A stretch of 64,000 nt of DNA, taken from positions 1 to 64,000 of the forward strand of contig CATMVA010000008.1 in the NCBI GenBank assembly GCA_950075865.1, read 5' to 3'. The position numbers and the translations under genes were made by a program. Below, in pieces: positions 30,127 to 38,768 of the stretch. Below the pieces are notes generated by a model. That model had not been told where the DNA came from. It ran no database searches and was given only the letters and a program-made list of their open reading frames with translations. This stretch comes from an uncultured Oscillospiraceae bacterium (GTDB lineage: Bacteria; Bacillota; Clostridia; Oscillospirales; Oscillospiraceae). How positions within the stretch are numbered: position 1 is the first letter of the stretch; each line of letters begins with the position of its first letter.

Positions 30127-32064
30127 TTATTTCGCAAGCTCCGCGGCGGCAGTCTTACCTACCACTCGGCCGGCGGCCGTAAACACGGAAACCGAAACAC
30201 CGCCCACATAGTTATCGCCGAAAATGTGGCCGTCCGAGCACTCGCCCACGGCGAACAGGTCAGGGATCACGGCGCCCTCGGCAGTCAGCACATGGCCGGT
30301 GTAGTCGGAGACGATACCGCCGCCCATGGTACCCCAGCCGCCGGCGCAGACTTCGTAGGCATAGTAGCCCTCGGTACCAGTGTAGGCCACCAGCCGGTTG
30401 GCCGCCTTGCCCAGGTCGGTATCCTCACCGTTGGTGCACATCTCCTGATACCGGTCGAAGGTTGCACGCATGGTAACAGGATCAATGCTGAGCTTGACCG
30501 CCAGCTCCTCAATTGTGGCGCCGTAATAGATCGCGCCGCCGTTGGCCATGCCGGCCTTCATGCTGGCTACGATCTCCTCGTTGGAGGAGTCCACGATGAC
30601 CCAGTAATGGGCAGACCCGCCTGCCAGCAGTGTGTTGGTATTCAGATTGGCCTCGCTGAGCTGGCGCTCGCCCGCCGCATTGACCACCAGGCAGGTATTG
30701 TTACTGGGACGCTTCTTGGCGGTATTGAGAACGCTCTGCCGAAGGGTCGCGCCCGCCTGCTTGATGCGGAGGGCTCCCTCAATGGCGGCGCCCACCCCGG
30801 CGGCCATCCGCTGACCGTCACCGGTGGTGCCGGTGGCCGCCAGCTGAAGCAGAGTGGCCTGGGACTCGGCGGGGAAGTTGCTGTATTCGGCACCCGGTGC
30901 GAAGGAGGAGCCGCCGGTAGCCAGGATGACCTTGGAGGCGTAGATGGTCAGATCGTCGCCGTTGCTGGTGTACCGGATCCCCGCGGCAGCACCGTTGTCC
31001 ATCACGATGGAGTTTGCCGTGGTGTTGGTGAGAACGGTGATACCTTGCCCCTCGGCCAGAGCGGTCAGGTCCTTCATCAGTCCCGCACCCGAGCCAGTCC
31101 AGGCGACCACGCCGGTCTTGCCGCTGATGCTGGTCTTGCCGGTCAGTCCCATGCCCATCATGAAGTTGACCGTCTCGTTCACATGCTCCTCAATGAAGCG
31201 GATATAGCCCAGGTCCACCTCATAACCGGTGCTGTTGCCCCGGCCGGCCTGTTCCTTCATGAACTCCACAAAGCTGTCCACGCTCTGGTCGTTATCGGGG
31301 AAATCCGCCGCCACCGCGTCAGAGCCGCTGACCCGCATCCAGGCACTGGACAGGGCGCTGGAGCCTCCGGTCATATACCGCTTCTCCACCAGAATGACAT
31401 TGGCACCGGCCTCACGGGCAGCCATGGCGGCCATCACGCCGGCCAGACCGGCACCCACCACGACCACGTCGGTGGTCATGTCGTCCAGCTTTTCGGGGGC
31501 ATGGGCGGCGGGGCGGATATTGTAGTCCGACGTATTGAAGCCCGCCTGGCGGATGGCGGCTATCACCGCCTGGCGGATGGCTACGCTGGTCAGGGTGGCG
31601 CCGCCCACAGCATCTACGGCAAAGCTCTGGTTCTCCACGATCCACCGGGGCATCAGCTCAAGAGCGGCGTCAGCGATGCCGGCGCTCTCCGTGTGCTCAG
31701 CCACGGTGACGGCGGTGATCTTGCCGCCGGTGAAGGTCACATCCACCGTGACCTCCCCGTTCCGTCCGCTGCCGGTGGCGGTGTAAGTCATGGGCTCGGC
31801 GGGGGTGGGCTCGGGAGTCGCCACAGGCACGGTGGTCTCACTGCTGGGGATGGTCAGCTTCTGGCCTACGTAAATCAGGTTAGGGTCCTTTATCTGATCC
31901 TTGTTGGCCTCGTAGATCTCCTCCCATTTGAAGCCGCTGCCCAAGGTCTTTTGGGCAAGCGTCCAAAGGCTGTCGCCGGCTTCCACCACGCACTCGGAGG
32001 CAAAGGCCGATGTGGTCAGAAGCATGGTCAGGGCAAGGAACAGTGCGAACAATCTTTTCTTCAT
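30127..32064 (-). CDS. Secreted LysM / FMN-binding / FAD_binding_2 flavoprotein reductase
   Basis: Signal peptide, LysM ([18 protein letters not shown]...YVGQKLTIP), FMN-binding motif [14 protein letters not shown] domain [26 protein letters not shown]. Confidence 0.9.
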   Translation of the reverse strand: MKKRLFALFLALTMLLTTSAFASECVVEAGDSLWTLAQKTLGSGFKWEEIYEANKDQIKDPNLIYVGQKLTIPSSETTVPVATPEPTPAEPMTYTATGSGRNGEVTVDVTFTGGKITAVTVAEHTESAGIADAALELMPRWIVENQSFAVDAVGGATLTSVAIRQAVIAAIRQAGFNTSDYNIRPAAHAPEKLDDMTTDVVVVGAGLAGVMAAMAAREAGANVILVEKRYMTGGSSALSSAWMRVSGSDAVAADFPDNDQSVDSFVEFMKEQAGRGNSTGYEVDLGYIRFIEEHVNETVNFMMGMGLTGKTSISGKTGVVAWTGSGAGLMKDLTALAEGQGITVLTNTTANSIVMDNGAAAGIRYTSNGDDLTIYASKVILATGGSSFAPGAEYSNFPAESQATLLQLAATGTTGDGQRMAAGVGAAIEGALRIKQAGATLRQSVLNTAKKRPSNNTCLVVNAAGERQLSEANLNTNTLLAGGSAHYWVIVDSSNEEIVASMKAGMANGGAIYYGATIEELAVKLSIDPVTMRATFDRYQEMCTNGEDTDLGKAANRLVAYTGTEGYYAYEVCAGGWGTMGGGIVSDYTGHVLTAEGAVIPDLFAVGECSDGHIFGDNYVGGVSVSVFTAAGRVVGKTAAAELAK

Positions 32065-32260
32065 GTGCTTCTATCTCCTTTTCACAATATTTGGACGGAC
32101 AGAACAACAACCCATATCCTGAGAAATGGGTGGAACTGCCCTTATTATATCGGTCACCTTCCCCTTTTGGCTATTTCCTTTTTGCTTTCGGTGTCAACCA
32201 AAGGTTAACACTTAACGGCTCGTCTTCTATGAGATATAGTTAGAAAAAGGAGGCGTAGGC

Positions 32261-33142
32261 ATGAACGATATCCAGCTCCGTTCTTTTCTGATCGTCACCG
32301 ATTGCGGCAGCTTCTCTCAGGCGGAAAAGGTGCTGTTTCTCTCCAAGCAGGCCCTGAAAAAGCAGATGGACGCTTTGGAGGAGGAGCTTCAGTGCACGCT
32401 GTTTATCCGCACGCCCCAAGGCATCCAGCTGACCGAGGCGGGCGTCACTTTTTTGTCCACGGTCCCCAGTATCCTCAAGGAGATGGACAATTCGGTGGCT
32501 CTTTGCCGGCAGGTCAATCAAAAGAAGCATCCGGTGCGGGTCTGTGTTCCCAACCATCCGGCGCCGCTCCTGGCAAAGCCCACCTGGGAGTTCTGCCAGA
32601 AAAATCCCGACATTGTGGTGCAGTTTCGGTTCAATTCGGCCGAGGCCCTGTCGCCGCCCCAATTGATCTCCGACGGTGTGATCGATGTTTTTGAGGCTTC
32701 CCTCGATCTGAACATGTCCCATCCCCTGGAGTACACCCCCACGGTCCGGCTGCCCTATGTATGTATGGTCACCCCCGGCCACCCACTGGCTGGGAAAGGC
32801 GGTCCCATCTCACAGGAAGCCCTGGAGGGCACCGAGGTCTTTTTCAGCCGTTTCTCCTGGTGCCCCGAACTTGTGGACGCCCTGTCCCCTTATTGCCGTA
32901 TCTCCGTCCGGGAGGAAGCCACCACCTCCGAGCTGGAGCTGGCCTACAATATCTGCTATGCCGGGGGGCTCTATATTTCGGCGGATTATTGCACCGATCA
33001 TATGCCCCCTCTGATCCCCGTTCCCCTGTCCCTCCCCTTCCGGCGGGAGATCGGACTTCTTTACAGCGCCACCGCCCCGGCCGAGGTTCGACGCTATGTC
33101 CGGGGGATGAAAGCCCTGCTGGGGGATCCGTCAGTTTCGTGA
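32261..33142 (+). CDS. LysR family transcriptional regulator
   Basis: MNDIQLRSFLIVTDCGSFSQAEKVLFLSKQALKKQMDALEEELQCTLF HTH. Confidence 0.9.
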   Translation: MNDIQLRSFLIVTDCGSFSQAEKVLFLSKQALKKQMDALEEELQCTLFIRTPQGIQLTEAGVTFLSTVPSILKEMDNSVALCRQVNQKKHPVRVCVPNHPAPLLAKPTWEFCQKNPDIVVQFRFNSAEALSPPQLISDGVIDVFEASLDLNMSHPLEYTPTVRLPYVCMVTPGHPLAGKGGPISQEALEGTEVFFSRFSWCPELVDALSPYCRISVREEATTSELELAYNICYAGGLYISADYCTDHMPPLIPVPLSLPFRREIGLLYSATAPAEVRRYVRGMKALLGDPSVS

Positions 33143-33153
33143 GTCTTCCGCAT

Positions 33154-33192
33154 GAAAAAGCGCCATCTCTCATGGAGAGATGGCGCTTTTTC
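33154..33192. terminator. Bidirectional terminator
   Basis: GAAAAAGCGCCATCTCTC-ATG-GAGAGATGGCGCTTTTTC, 18-bp perfect arms. Confidence 0.85.
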
Positions 33193-33224
33193 TTTAATAT
33201 CTTTGGTTCTTCCCGGGAAAGGTC

Positions 33225-33710
33225 CCACGTTTGAAGCTCCTCAGTGGGGATGGTGGCCAGAGCCTCGTCCTCAGCTGCCGTCAGGGCGGGCATACGCCAG
33301 CCCGACCGGCTGGAGACGGTGATGCCCATGCCGCCGGCGGCAATGACCTTGCCCACCTCCTCCAGCAGCACGGCGGTACCGTAGAGGTCCACCTTCAGGA
33401 TGGCCTGGATGGGGGCCTGGGAGGGGGAAACGCCGGCACCGTTGGTGATCTTCGGGAAGGGGTACACCCGGCCCATGTTCAAGACGGCGGGAAGCATGGA
33501 GCGGAACTCGTCGGTCCCCTGGCAGCCCAACAGGGTGGCCAGGATGGCCAGAAACCGGGTTTTGCCGTCCAGGCTCCCCTGGTGGATCACCTCGTCAAAG
33601 GCAAAGTTGTCGAAGCGCTCGATAAACTCGGGGTCAGTCTCAGGAAAGGCGGACACGCTGCCGGGAAATACTTTCTCGTGATACTGTTTTGCGAATTCAC
33701 TGATGGCCAT
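33225..33710 (-). pseudogene. Chimeric remnant: N-terminal carboxymuconolactone decarboxylase-like fragment fused to SDR-like fragment, no proper stop
   Basis: MAISEFAKQYHEKVFPGS...LLGCQGTDEFRSMLPAVLNMG (CMD-like), then VDLYGTAVLLEEVGKVIAAGGMGITVSSRSGWRMPALTAAEDEALATIPTEEL (SDR-like); reading frame runs through the 33154 terminator into LysR antisense. Confidence 0.7.
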
Positions 33711-33742
33711 TTGGGGTTCCTTCTGACAATGTTTGGGACCAA

Positions 33743-34852
33743 TTATTTGTTTTCGAACTCGGCGGCCACGTCCTCCAGAAGATCCCGGATCTTCAGGTGC
33801 TGGGGGCAGATCTGCTCGCACAGGCCGCACTTGATGCAGTCGCTGGCCTTGCCGCCGTCCCTGGTATGGATATTGTTGTAATAGTAGTCGGTGTTCCAGT
33901 TGTTGAACTGCTTCTTAGCGTTGAGGCAGGCGAAGAGGTCGGGGATGGCGATCTTCTGGGGGCACCGCTCGGTGCAGTAGCGGCAGGCTGTACAGGGGAT
34001 CAGGTTCTGGGCCCGGAAGATCCCGGTGACCTTCTTCACCGCCTCCCGCTCAGCCTCATCGAGGGGCTGGAAGTCCTTCATGTAGCTGATGTTGTCCTCC
34101 ATCATCTCCATGCTGCCCATGCCCGAGAGGACCATCAGGATGCCCTCGAAGCCGGCGGCAAAGCGGATAGCATAGCTGGCGTTGCTGCCGCCGAGGAGAG
34201 CGTCAAATACCTGCTGGGCCTTCTCGGGCAGGTTCACCAGGCTGCCGCCCTTCACCGGCTCCATGACGATGACCGGCTTATTGTGCTTGCGGCAGACCTC
34301 ATAGCACTTCCGGCTCTCCACCGATGGGTCCTCGTAGTCCACGTAGTTAAACTGAAGCTGGACCACCTCCACCTGGGGATACTCGGTAAGGATCCGGTCC
34401 AGAACGGTAGCCTTGTCGTGGAAGGAGATGCCGAAATGGCGGAACTTGCCCTCGGCCTTGAGCTCCAGGGCGGTCTCGTAGGCGTGGAGACTCTTGTACT
34501 TCTCAAAGATCTTGGCGTCCTGGGCGTGCATCAGGTAGAAGTCGAAGCACTCCACCCCGCAAGCCTCTAACTGGCTTTCAAAGAGGGGACGGATCTCCTC
34601 GGTGGTGTTGAAGTGGTGGGTGGAAAGCTTGTCGGTGAGGATGTAGGCCTCCCGGGGATACCGGCTGGTGAGGCAGGCCTTGAGGGCGGGCTCGCTCTTG
34701 CCCTGGAGGTAGCCATGGGCGGTGTCGAAATAGTTGAAGCCGTTTGCCAGGAAGGTGTCCACCATCTTCTTGGTCAGCTCCAGGTCCACCTCTCCGTCCA
34801 CCATGGGAAGGCGCATACAGCCAAAGCCAAAATTCTTCTTGATCCGGTCCAT
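33743..34852 (-). CDS. Aldo/keto reductase with C-terminal 4Fe-4S domain
   Basis: FGFGCMRLPMVDGEVDLE, FDTAHGYLQGKSE, CTACRYCTERCPQKIAIP and CIKCGLCEQICPQHL. Confidence 0.93.
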   Translation of the reverse strand: MDRIKKNFGFGCMRLPMVDGEVDLELTKKMVDTFLANGFNYFDTAHGYLQGKSEPALKACLTSRYPREAYILTDKLSTHHFNTTEEIRPLFESQLEACGVECFDFYLMHAQDAKIFEKYKSLHAYETALELKAEGKFRHFGISFHDKATVLDRILTEYPQVEVVQLQFNYVDYEDPSVESRKCYEVCRKHNKPVIVMEPVKGGSLVNLPEKAQQVFDALLGGSNASYAIRFAAGFEGILMVLSGMGSMEMMEDNISYMKDFQPLDEAEREAVKKVTGIFRAQNLIPCTACRYCTERCPQKIAIPDLFACLNAKKQFNNWNTDYYYNNIHTRDGGKASDCIKCGLCEQICPQHLKIRDLLEDVAAEFENK

Positions 34853-34869
34853 GTAATCTACTCCTTTTA

Positions 34870-35244
34870 TCATTTGGTTTCCTTTTTCATGTTTTCCTCG
34901 TACCGGGCGATCTTTTTGTCCAGCCGATCCAGGGTCTCCCCTATCTGGCGCTGCTGCTCCAAAAGGGTCCTCCGCTGCTCCAGCAGGAGGGCATACCGCT
35001 CCTGGGTGGTGTCCTCCTCCATCCGGCAGAGCTGAACATACCGGGCGATGCTCACCACCGGCAGGCCGGCGCTTCGCATACAGAGGCAAAGCTCCACCCA
35101 GTTCAGGTCCTCCTGACTGTAATTCCGGATCCCGCCGGGGGTGCGGCCCACCGGAGGGATCATGCCCGCCCGCTCGTAATAACGGAGGGTATCCTCAGGT
35201 ATCTGATACCGACGGCTCACTTCCTTAATGGTCATGACGTTCAC
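34870..35244 (-). CDS. MerR family transcriptional regulator
   Basis: MTIKEVSRRYQIPEDTLRYYERAGMIPPVGRTPGGIRNYSQEDLNWVELC. Confidence 0.93.
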   Translation of the reverse strand: MNVMTIKEVSRRYQIPEDTLRYYERAGMIPPVGRTPGGIRNYSQEDLNWVELCLCMRSAGLPVVSIARYVQLCRMEEDTTQERYALLLEQRRTLLEQQRQIGETLDRLDKKIARYEENMKKETK

Positions 35245-35275
35245 CCCCCTTTCCTTATCTTGATCTGGATACCTG

Positions 35276-35306
35276 ATTATAATAGTTTGAGTTCACTTCA
35301 AGTCAA
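35276..35306 (-). promoter_or_regulatory. MerR-type promoter with 19-bp spacer
   Basis: Reverse strand TTGACT-19-TATAAT; spacer TGAAGTGAACTCAAACTAT contains an imperfect dyad. Confidence 0.7.
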
Positions 35307-35316
35307 GAGGAAATTT

Positions 35317-35358
35317 CAAAAAAACGCCGGCTGTCCGGCTTTTTTCCGGACAGTCGGC
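35317..35358 (-). terminator. Rho-independent terminator of flavodoxin-like gene
   Basis: GCCGGCTGTCCGG/CCGGACAGTCGGC with T-tract on the minus strand. Confidence 0.8.
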
Positions 35359-35392
35359 ACTTTTCCCCGCAGTCAGGACCGGGCGGGTCAGC

Positions 35393-36010
35393 TCAGTGGA
35401 TGAAGTTCATGGGGGCGAAAGGCTCCTTCTGGGGAAGGCCGTACTTCTCCTTGCCCAAGGCGATGCTCTTCATCAGGAAGGCCATGCTCTGGGCCAGGGT
35501 GCGCATCTGCTGCATACCCTCGGTGTCCTGCTCAGCCTCGCCGGGAGCGGAGCCATGGACGCCGTTCCAGTACTGGCCACTGGCGATGGGCATGCCGCAG
35601 ATGCCGAAGAACTTGTTGAGCTCGTCATAAGTAGCGGTCAGGCCACCCCGGCGGGCCGAGGCTACGGCGGCGCCTACCTTCATGGATTTGTCGAAGGGAG
35701 TGCTGAAAAAGAGACGCTGGAGAAAAGCCACCAGAGTGGCGTTGGCCGAGGCGTAGTACACGGGCGAACCCACCACCAGGCCGTCGCAGGCGACGAACTT
35801 TGGGGCGGTCTCGTTGACGGCGTCCTCAAAGATACACTTGCCGGTCTCCTTACACTTCCGGCAGGCGATACAGCCCCGGATATCCTTATTGCCGATGTGG
35901 ACGATCTCGGTCTCAACGCCCTCCTGGGCGAAGACCTTCTCCATCTCGTGCAGGGCCCGGGCGGTATTTCCGTTGGGGCGTGGACTTCCGTTGATCATCA
36001 GGACCTTCAT
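35393..36010 (-). CDS. Flavodoxin-like NAD(P)H-dependent FMN reductase family protein
   Basis: MKVLMINGSPRPNGNTARAL, CIACRKCKETGKC, GLVVGSPVYYASAN. Confidence 0.92.
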   Translation of the reverse strand: MKVLMINGSPRPNGNTARALHEMEKVFAQEGVETEIVHIGNKDIRGCIACRKCKETGKCIFEDAVNETAPKFVACDGLVVGSPVYYASANATLVAFLQRLFFSTPFDKSMKVGAAVASARRGGLTATYDELNKFFGICGMPIASGQYWNGVHGSAPGEAEQDTEGMQQMRTLAQSMAFLMKSIALGKEKYGLPQKEPFAPMNFIH

Positions 36011-36145
36011 GGTATTTCCCCCTTATGTGTTTGTTTGAAAATGGCAAAATAAAAATATGTCTGTTTTACCACGATTATATCACCTTTCCGGCCCTACCAC
36101 AACCACATACCACCTCACACCTTATAGATCCTCCGTCTCAAACAC

Positions 36146-37081
36146 CTACATACGCTCTTCGAAGCAAGCAATGAAAGCGCGGACTGCGTCCGGAATATAG
36201 GTTCTTTTCGGCAGGAGCATATAGAAGATTCGTTCCGTCTGCCGGGAGTTCAATTTATAATAACGCAGCCTGTTCGTCGCCGCCGATACCAGACGGTCGC
36301 TGACAAAGGCGGCGCCCAGTCCATGCTCGACCAAATGATAAGCAGTCACCAACTGCTCCACTTCCAGCTTGATATTGGGCTGAAATCCAGCCTCTCTGAA
36401 AAGACGCCCGGCACGGTCGTGCAGGTTATTTCCCTCGGTCAGTAAAATATACTCCAAACTGCGGAACAACTCCAGTGGCACCGCAGGACAAGCCGGGTCC
36501 AGGTGATGACCACCCATTACCTGGGCCGCAGTAAGAGCCGCAGCGCCGCACCGTTCATTGACGGGGTTCATCTGCGGCACAGCAAGAAGGATATGATCCC
36601 GAAAGGCGGGATAGCGCTTAAAATCCGCGATAAAATCTTCATTACAACTGAACGTCAGGTCAAGCTCCTGCTCGGAGAGCATTTTGGCCAAGCTGTCTGA
36701 GCTGCCTTCGATCAATTCCAGCTTAATTTTGGGGTAAGCACGGCTGAACTCGGTTAGAACATCGGGCAGGATATAGGAGTTCAAATAATGGGATCCTCCC
36801 AAGCAAAGTCTTCCCGCGTTCAGTTCCCGGATGTCAGAGATCCTCCGTTCCATCCCCTCCTCCAACTGCATGGCCTGGCGCACGGTTTCCATATAGATTT
36901 TCCCGGCCAGGGTCAGAACTGGAGGGCGTCGGCTTCGATCAAAGATCGGCATTCCCAAGCTCCGCTCTACCTTTTTCACTGCCATACTCAAAGTTGGCTG
37001 AGAAAGGTAGAGCTTCTCCGCCGCTTTGGAAAAGCTGCCTTCCTTCCAAATCTCATAAATATACCGCATCTCTTGCTCCAT
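36146..37081 (-). CDS. LysR family transcriptional regulator
   Basis: IYEIWKEGSFSKAAEKLYLSQPTLSMAVKKVERSLGMPIFDR HTH. Confidence 0.92.
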   Translation of the reverse strand: MEQEMRYIYEIWKEGSFSKAAEKLYLSQPTLSMAVKKVERSLGMPIFDRSRRPPVLTLAGKIYMETVRQAMQLEEGMERRISDIRELNAGRLCLGGSHYLNSYILPDVLTEFSRAYPKIKLELIEGSSDSLAKMLSEQELDLTFSCNEDFIADFKRYPAFRDHILLAVPQMNPVNERCGAAALTAAQVMGGHHLDPACPAVPLELFRSLEYILLTEGNNLHDRAGRLFREAGFQPNIKLEVEQLVTAYHLVEHGLGAAFVSDRLVSAATNRLRYYKLNSRQTERIFYMLLPKRTYIPDAVRAFIACFEERM

Positions 37082-37232
37082 TGCACTCGTCCACCCTTTA
37101 CCGCTCTTTTATATAAATTTTTTTGATCATTTTATAATTAATATCATATTGATTATATACCATTTGCCTGCTATTGTAAAGGCATCAGCTGAAAACTATA
37201 ACAAAATGCTCAAAGCAAAAGGGGAATTCGCA

Positions 37233-38741
37233 ATGGAGATCAACGCTTTAATGATGGACGTCACGGACAATGTGGTCACCTGCGTAGCTGATGTGAGAAA
37301 GGGAGAAACAGTTTGTTACAATCAGAACGGTACTCTTTGCACTCTGACGGCCGAAGAGGATATCCCCTACTGCCACAAGATTGCTCTGTGGGATCTTTCA
37401 CAAGGGGAAAACGTCATCAAATACGGCGAAATCATTGGCCAAACCGACGCCCCCATTGCCAAAGGCCATTGGGTCTGCCATGAAAACATCCACAGCGTGC
37501 CCCGGGATTATGACAGCGAACTTGTACCCGACGACGGAAATGAAGTGATTCCCGTCACCCCGATCAAAACTGACGAAGGATTGAAATTCTGGGGTTATCG
37601 GCGGGCCGAGGGCCGTCCGGGCATTCGCAACCATGTTTTGATTCTTCCCTCCTGCGCCTGCGGCTCTGAGAGCGCCCGCATCGTGGCCAGCCAGGTTCGG
37701 GGGGCGGTGAACATCGTTTTCAACACCGGTTGCTCCGATGTGGCCGCCAATACCGCTATGAGTCAAAAAGTCCTGACCGGCTTTGCCTGTAATCCCAACG
37801 TATACGGTGTGGTCATTATCGGCCTGGGCTGCGAAACGGTAGGACATGACAAGCTCCGGGAAAAAATCCAGTCCATGACTTCCAAGCCGGTGATGTCTTT
37901 TGGGATCCAGGATGAGGGCGGCACATTGAAGACCATTGAAAAGGCGGTCCGTGCAGCCCGGGATATGGCCGCCCAGGCTGGGATGCAACAAAAAGAACTG
38001 TTCGATATCTCGGAGTTGTTTCTGGGCATTGAGTGCGGCGGATCGGACGCCACCTCCGGAATTGCCTCCAATCCCACAGTAGGCGTTCTCAGCGACATGC
38101 TGGTAGATCTGGGGGCTACCGCCATGATGAGCGAATCCATTGAATGGATCGGCGGAGAACATGTCGTCGCCAAACGCGGGGCAACTGCCAAGATCCACAA
38201 CGAGGTCATCAAAATCTGCCAGGCCTACGAGGAGCACCTTCAAGCCGCCGGGCAGGACTGCCGGGCAGGTCAACCGACACCGGGCAACAAGGCGGGCGGC
38301 TTATCCACGCTGGACGAAAAGAGCCTGGGCTGTATTCGTAAGGGAGGCACCCGCCCCATTGTGGAGGTTCTGGCTCAAGGCGACCGTCCCACCAGAAGCG
38401 GCGCCATAGTCATGGATACCGCTGGATATGATATCTCTTCTGTGACGAGCATGGTAGCTGGCGGCTGCCAGGCAGTCATCTTCACCACCGGACGGGGAAC
38501 GCCGACAGGAAACGCCATCGTTCCCGTCCTGAAAGTCACCGCCAACCGGCGGACCTACCAAAAAATGGAGGACAATATGGACGTGGACCTCTCCCCTGTT
38601 ATCCGGGGAGAAAAGACCTTTCAAGAGATGGGGGCCGAATTACTTGAGACGATCCATGCAATCTGCAATGGCAAGCTGACCAAGGTGGAGGCCTATGGCT
38701 TTTCGGACGTCGCGGTAGATCATGTCTGCCGTTATGTATAA
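37233..38741 (+). CDS. UxaA-family hydrolase (altronate/galactarate-type dehydratase)
   Basis: SAF-like N-terminus plus GYRRAEGRPGIRNHVLILPSCACGSESARIVA and LGIECGGSDATSGIASNPTVG. Confidence 0.9.
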   Translation: MEINALMMDVTDNVVTCVADVRKGETVCYNQNGTLCTLTAEEDIPYCHKIALWDLSQGENVIKYGEIIGQTDAPIAKGHWVCHENIHSVPRDYDSELVPDDGNEVIPVTPIKTDEGLKFWGYRRAEGRPGIRNHVLILPSCACGSESARIVASQVRGAVNIVFNTGCSDVAANTAMSQKVLTGFACNPNVYGVVIIGLGCETVGHDKLREKIQSMTSKPVMSFGIQDEGGTLKTIEKAVRAARDMAAQAGMQQKELFDISELFLGIECGGSDATSGIASNPTVGVLSDMLVDLGATAMMSESIEWIGGEHVVAKRGATAKIHNEVIKICQAYEEHLQAAGQDCRAGQPTPGNKAGGLSTLDEKSLGCIRKGGTRPIVEVLAQGDRPTRSGAIVMDTAGYDISSVTSMVAGGCQAVIFTTGRGTPTGNAIVPVLKVTANRRTYQKMEDNMDVDLSPVIRGEKTFQEMGAELLETIHAICNGKLTKVEAYGFSDVAVDHVCRYV

Positions 38742-38768
38742 TTTTCGAGAGAAAGGGAGAGTAACATT

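Noticed and set aside
30094-32208. 704-aa plus-strand ORF
   Set aside because: Antisense shadow of the LysM/FAD reductase
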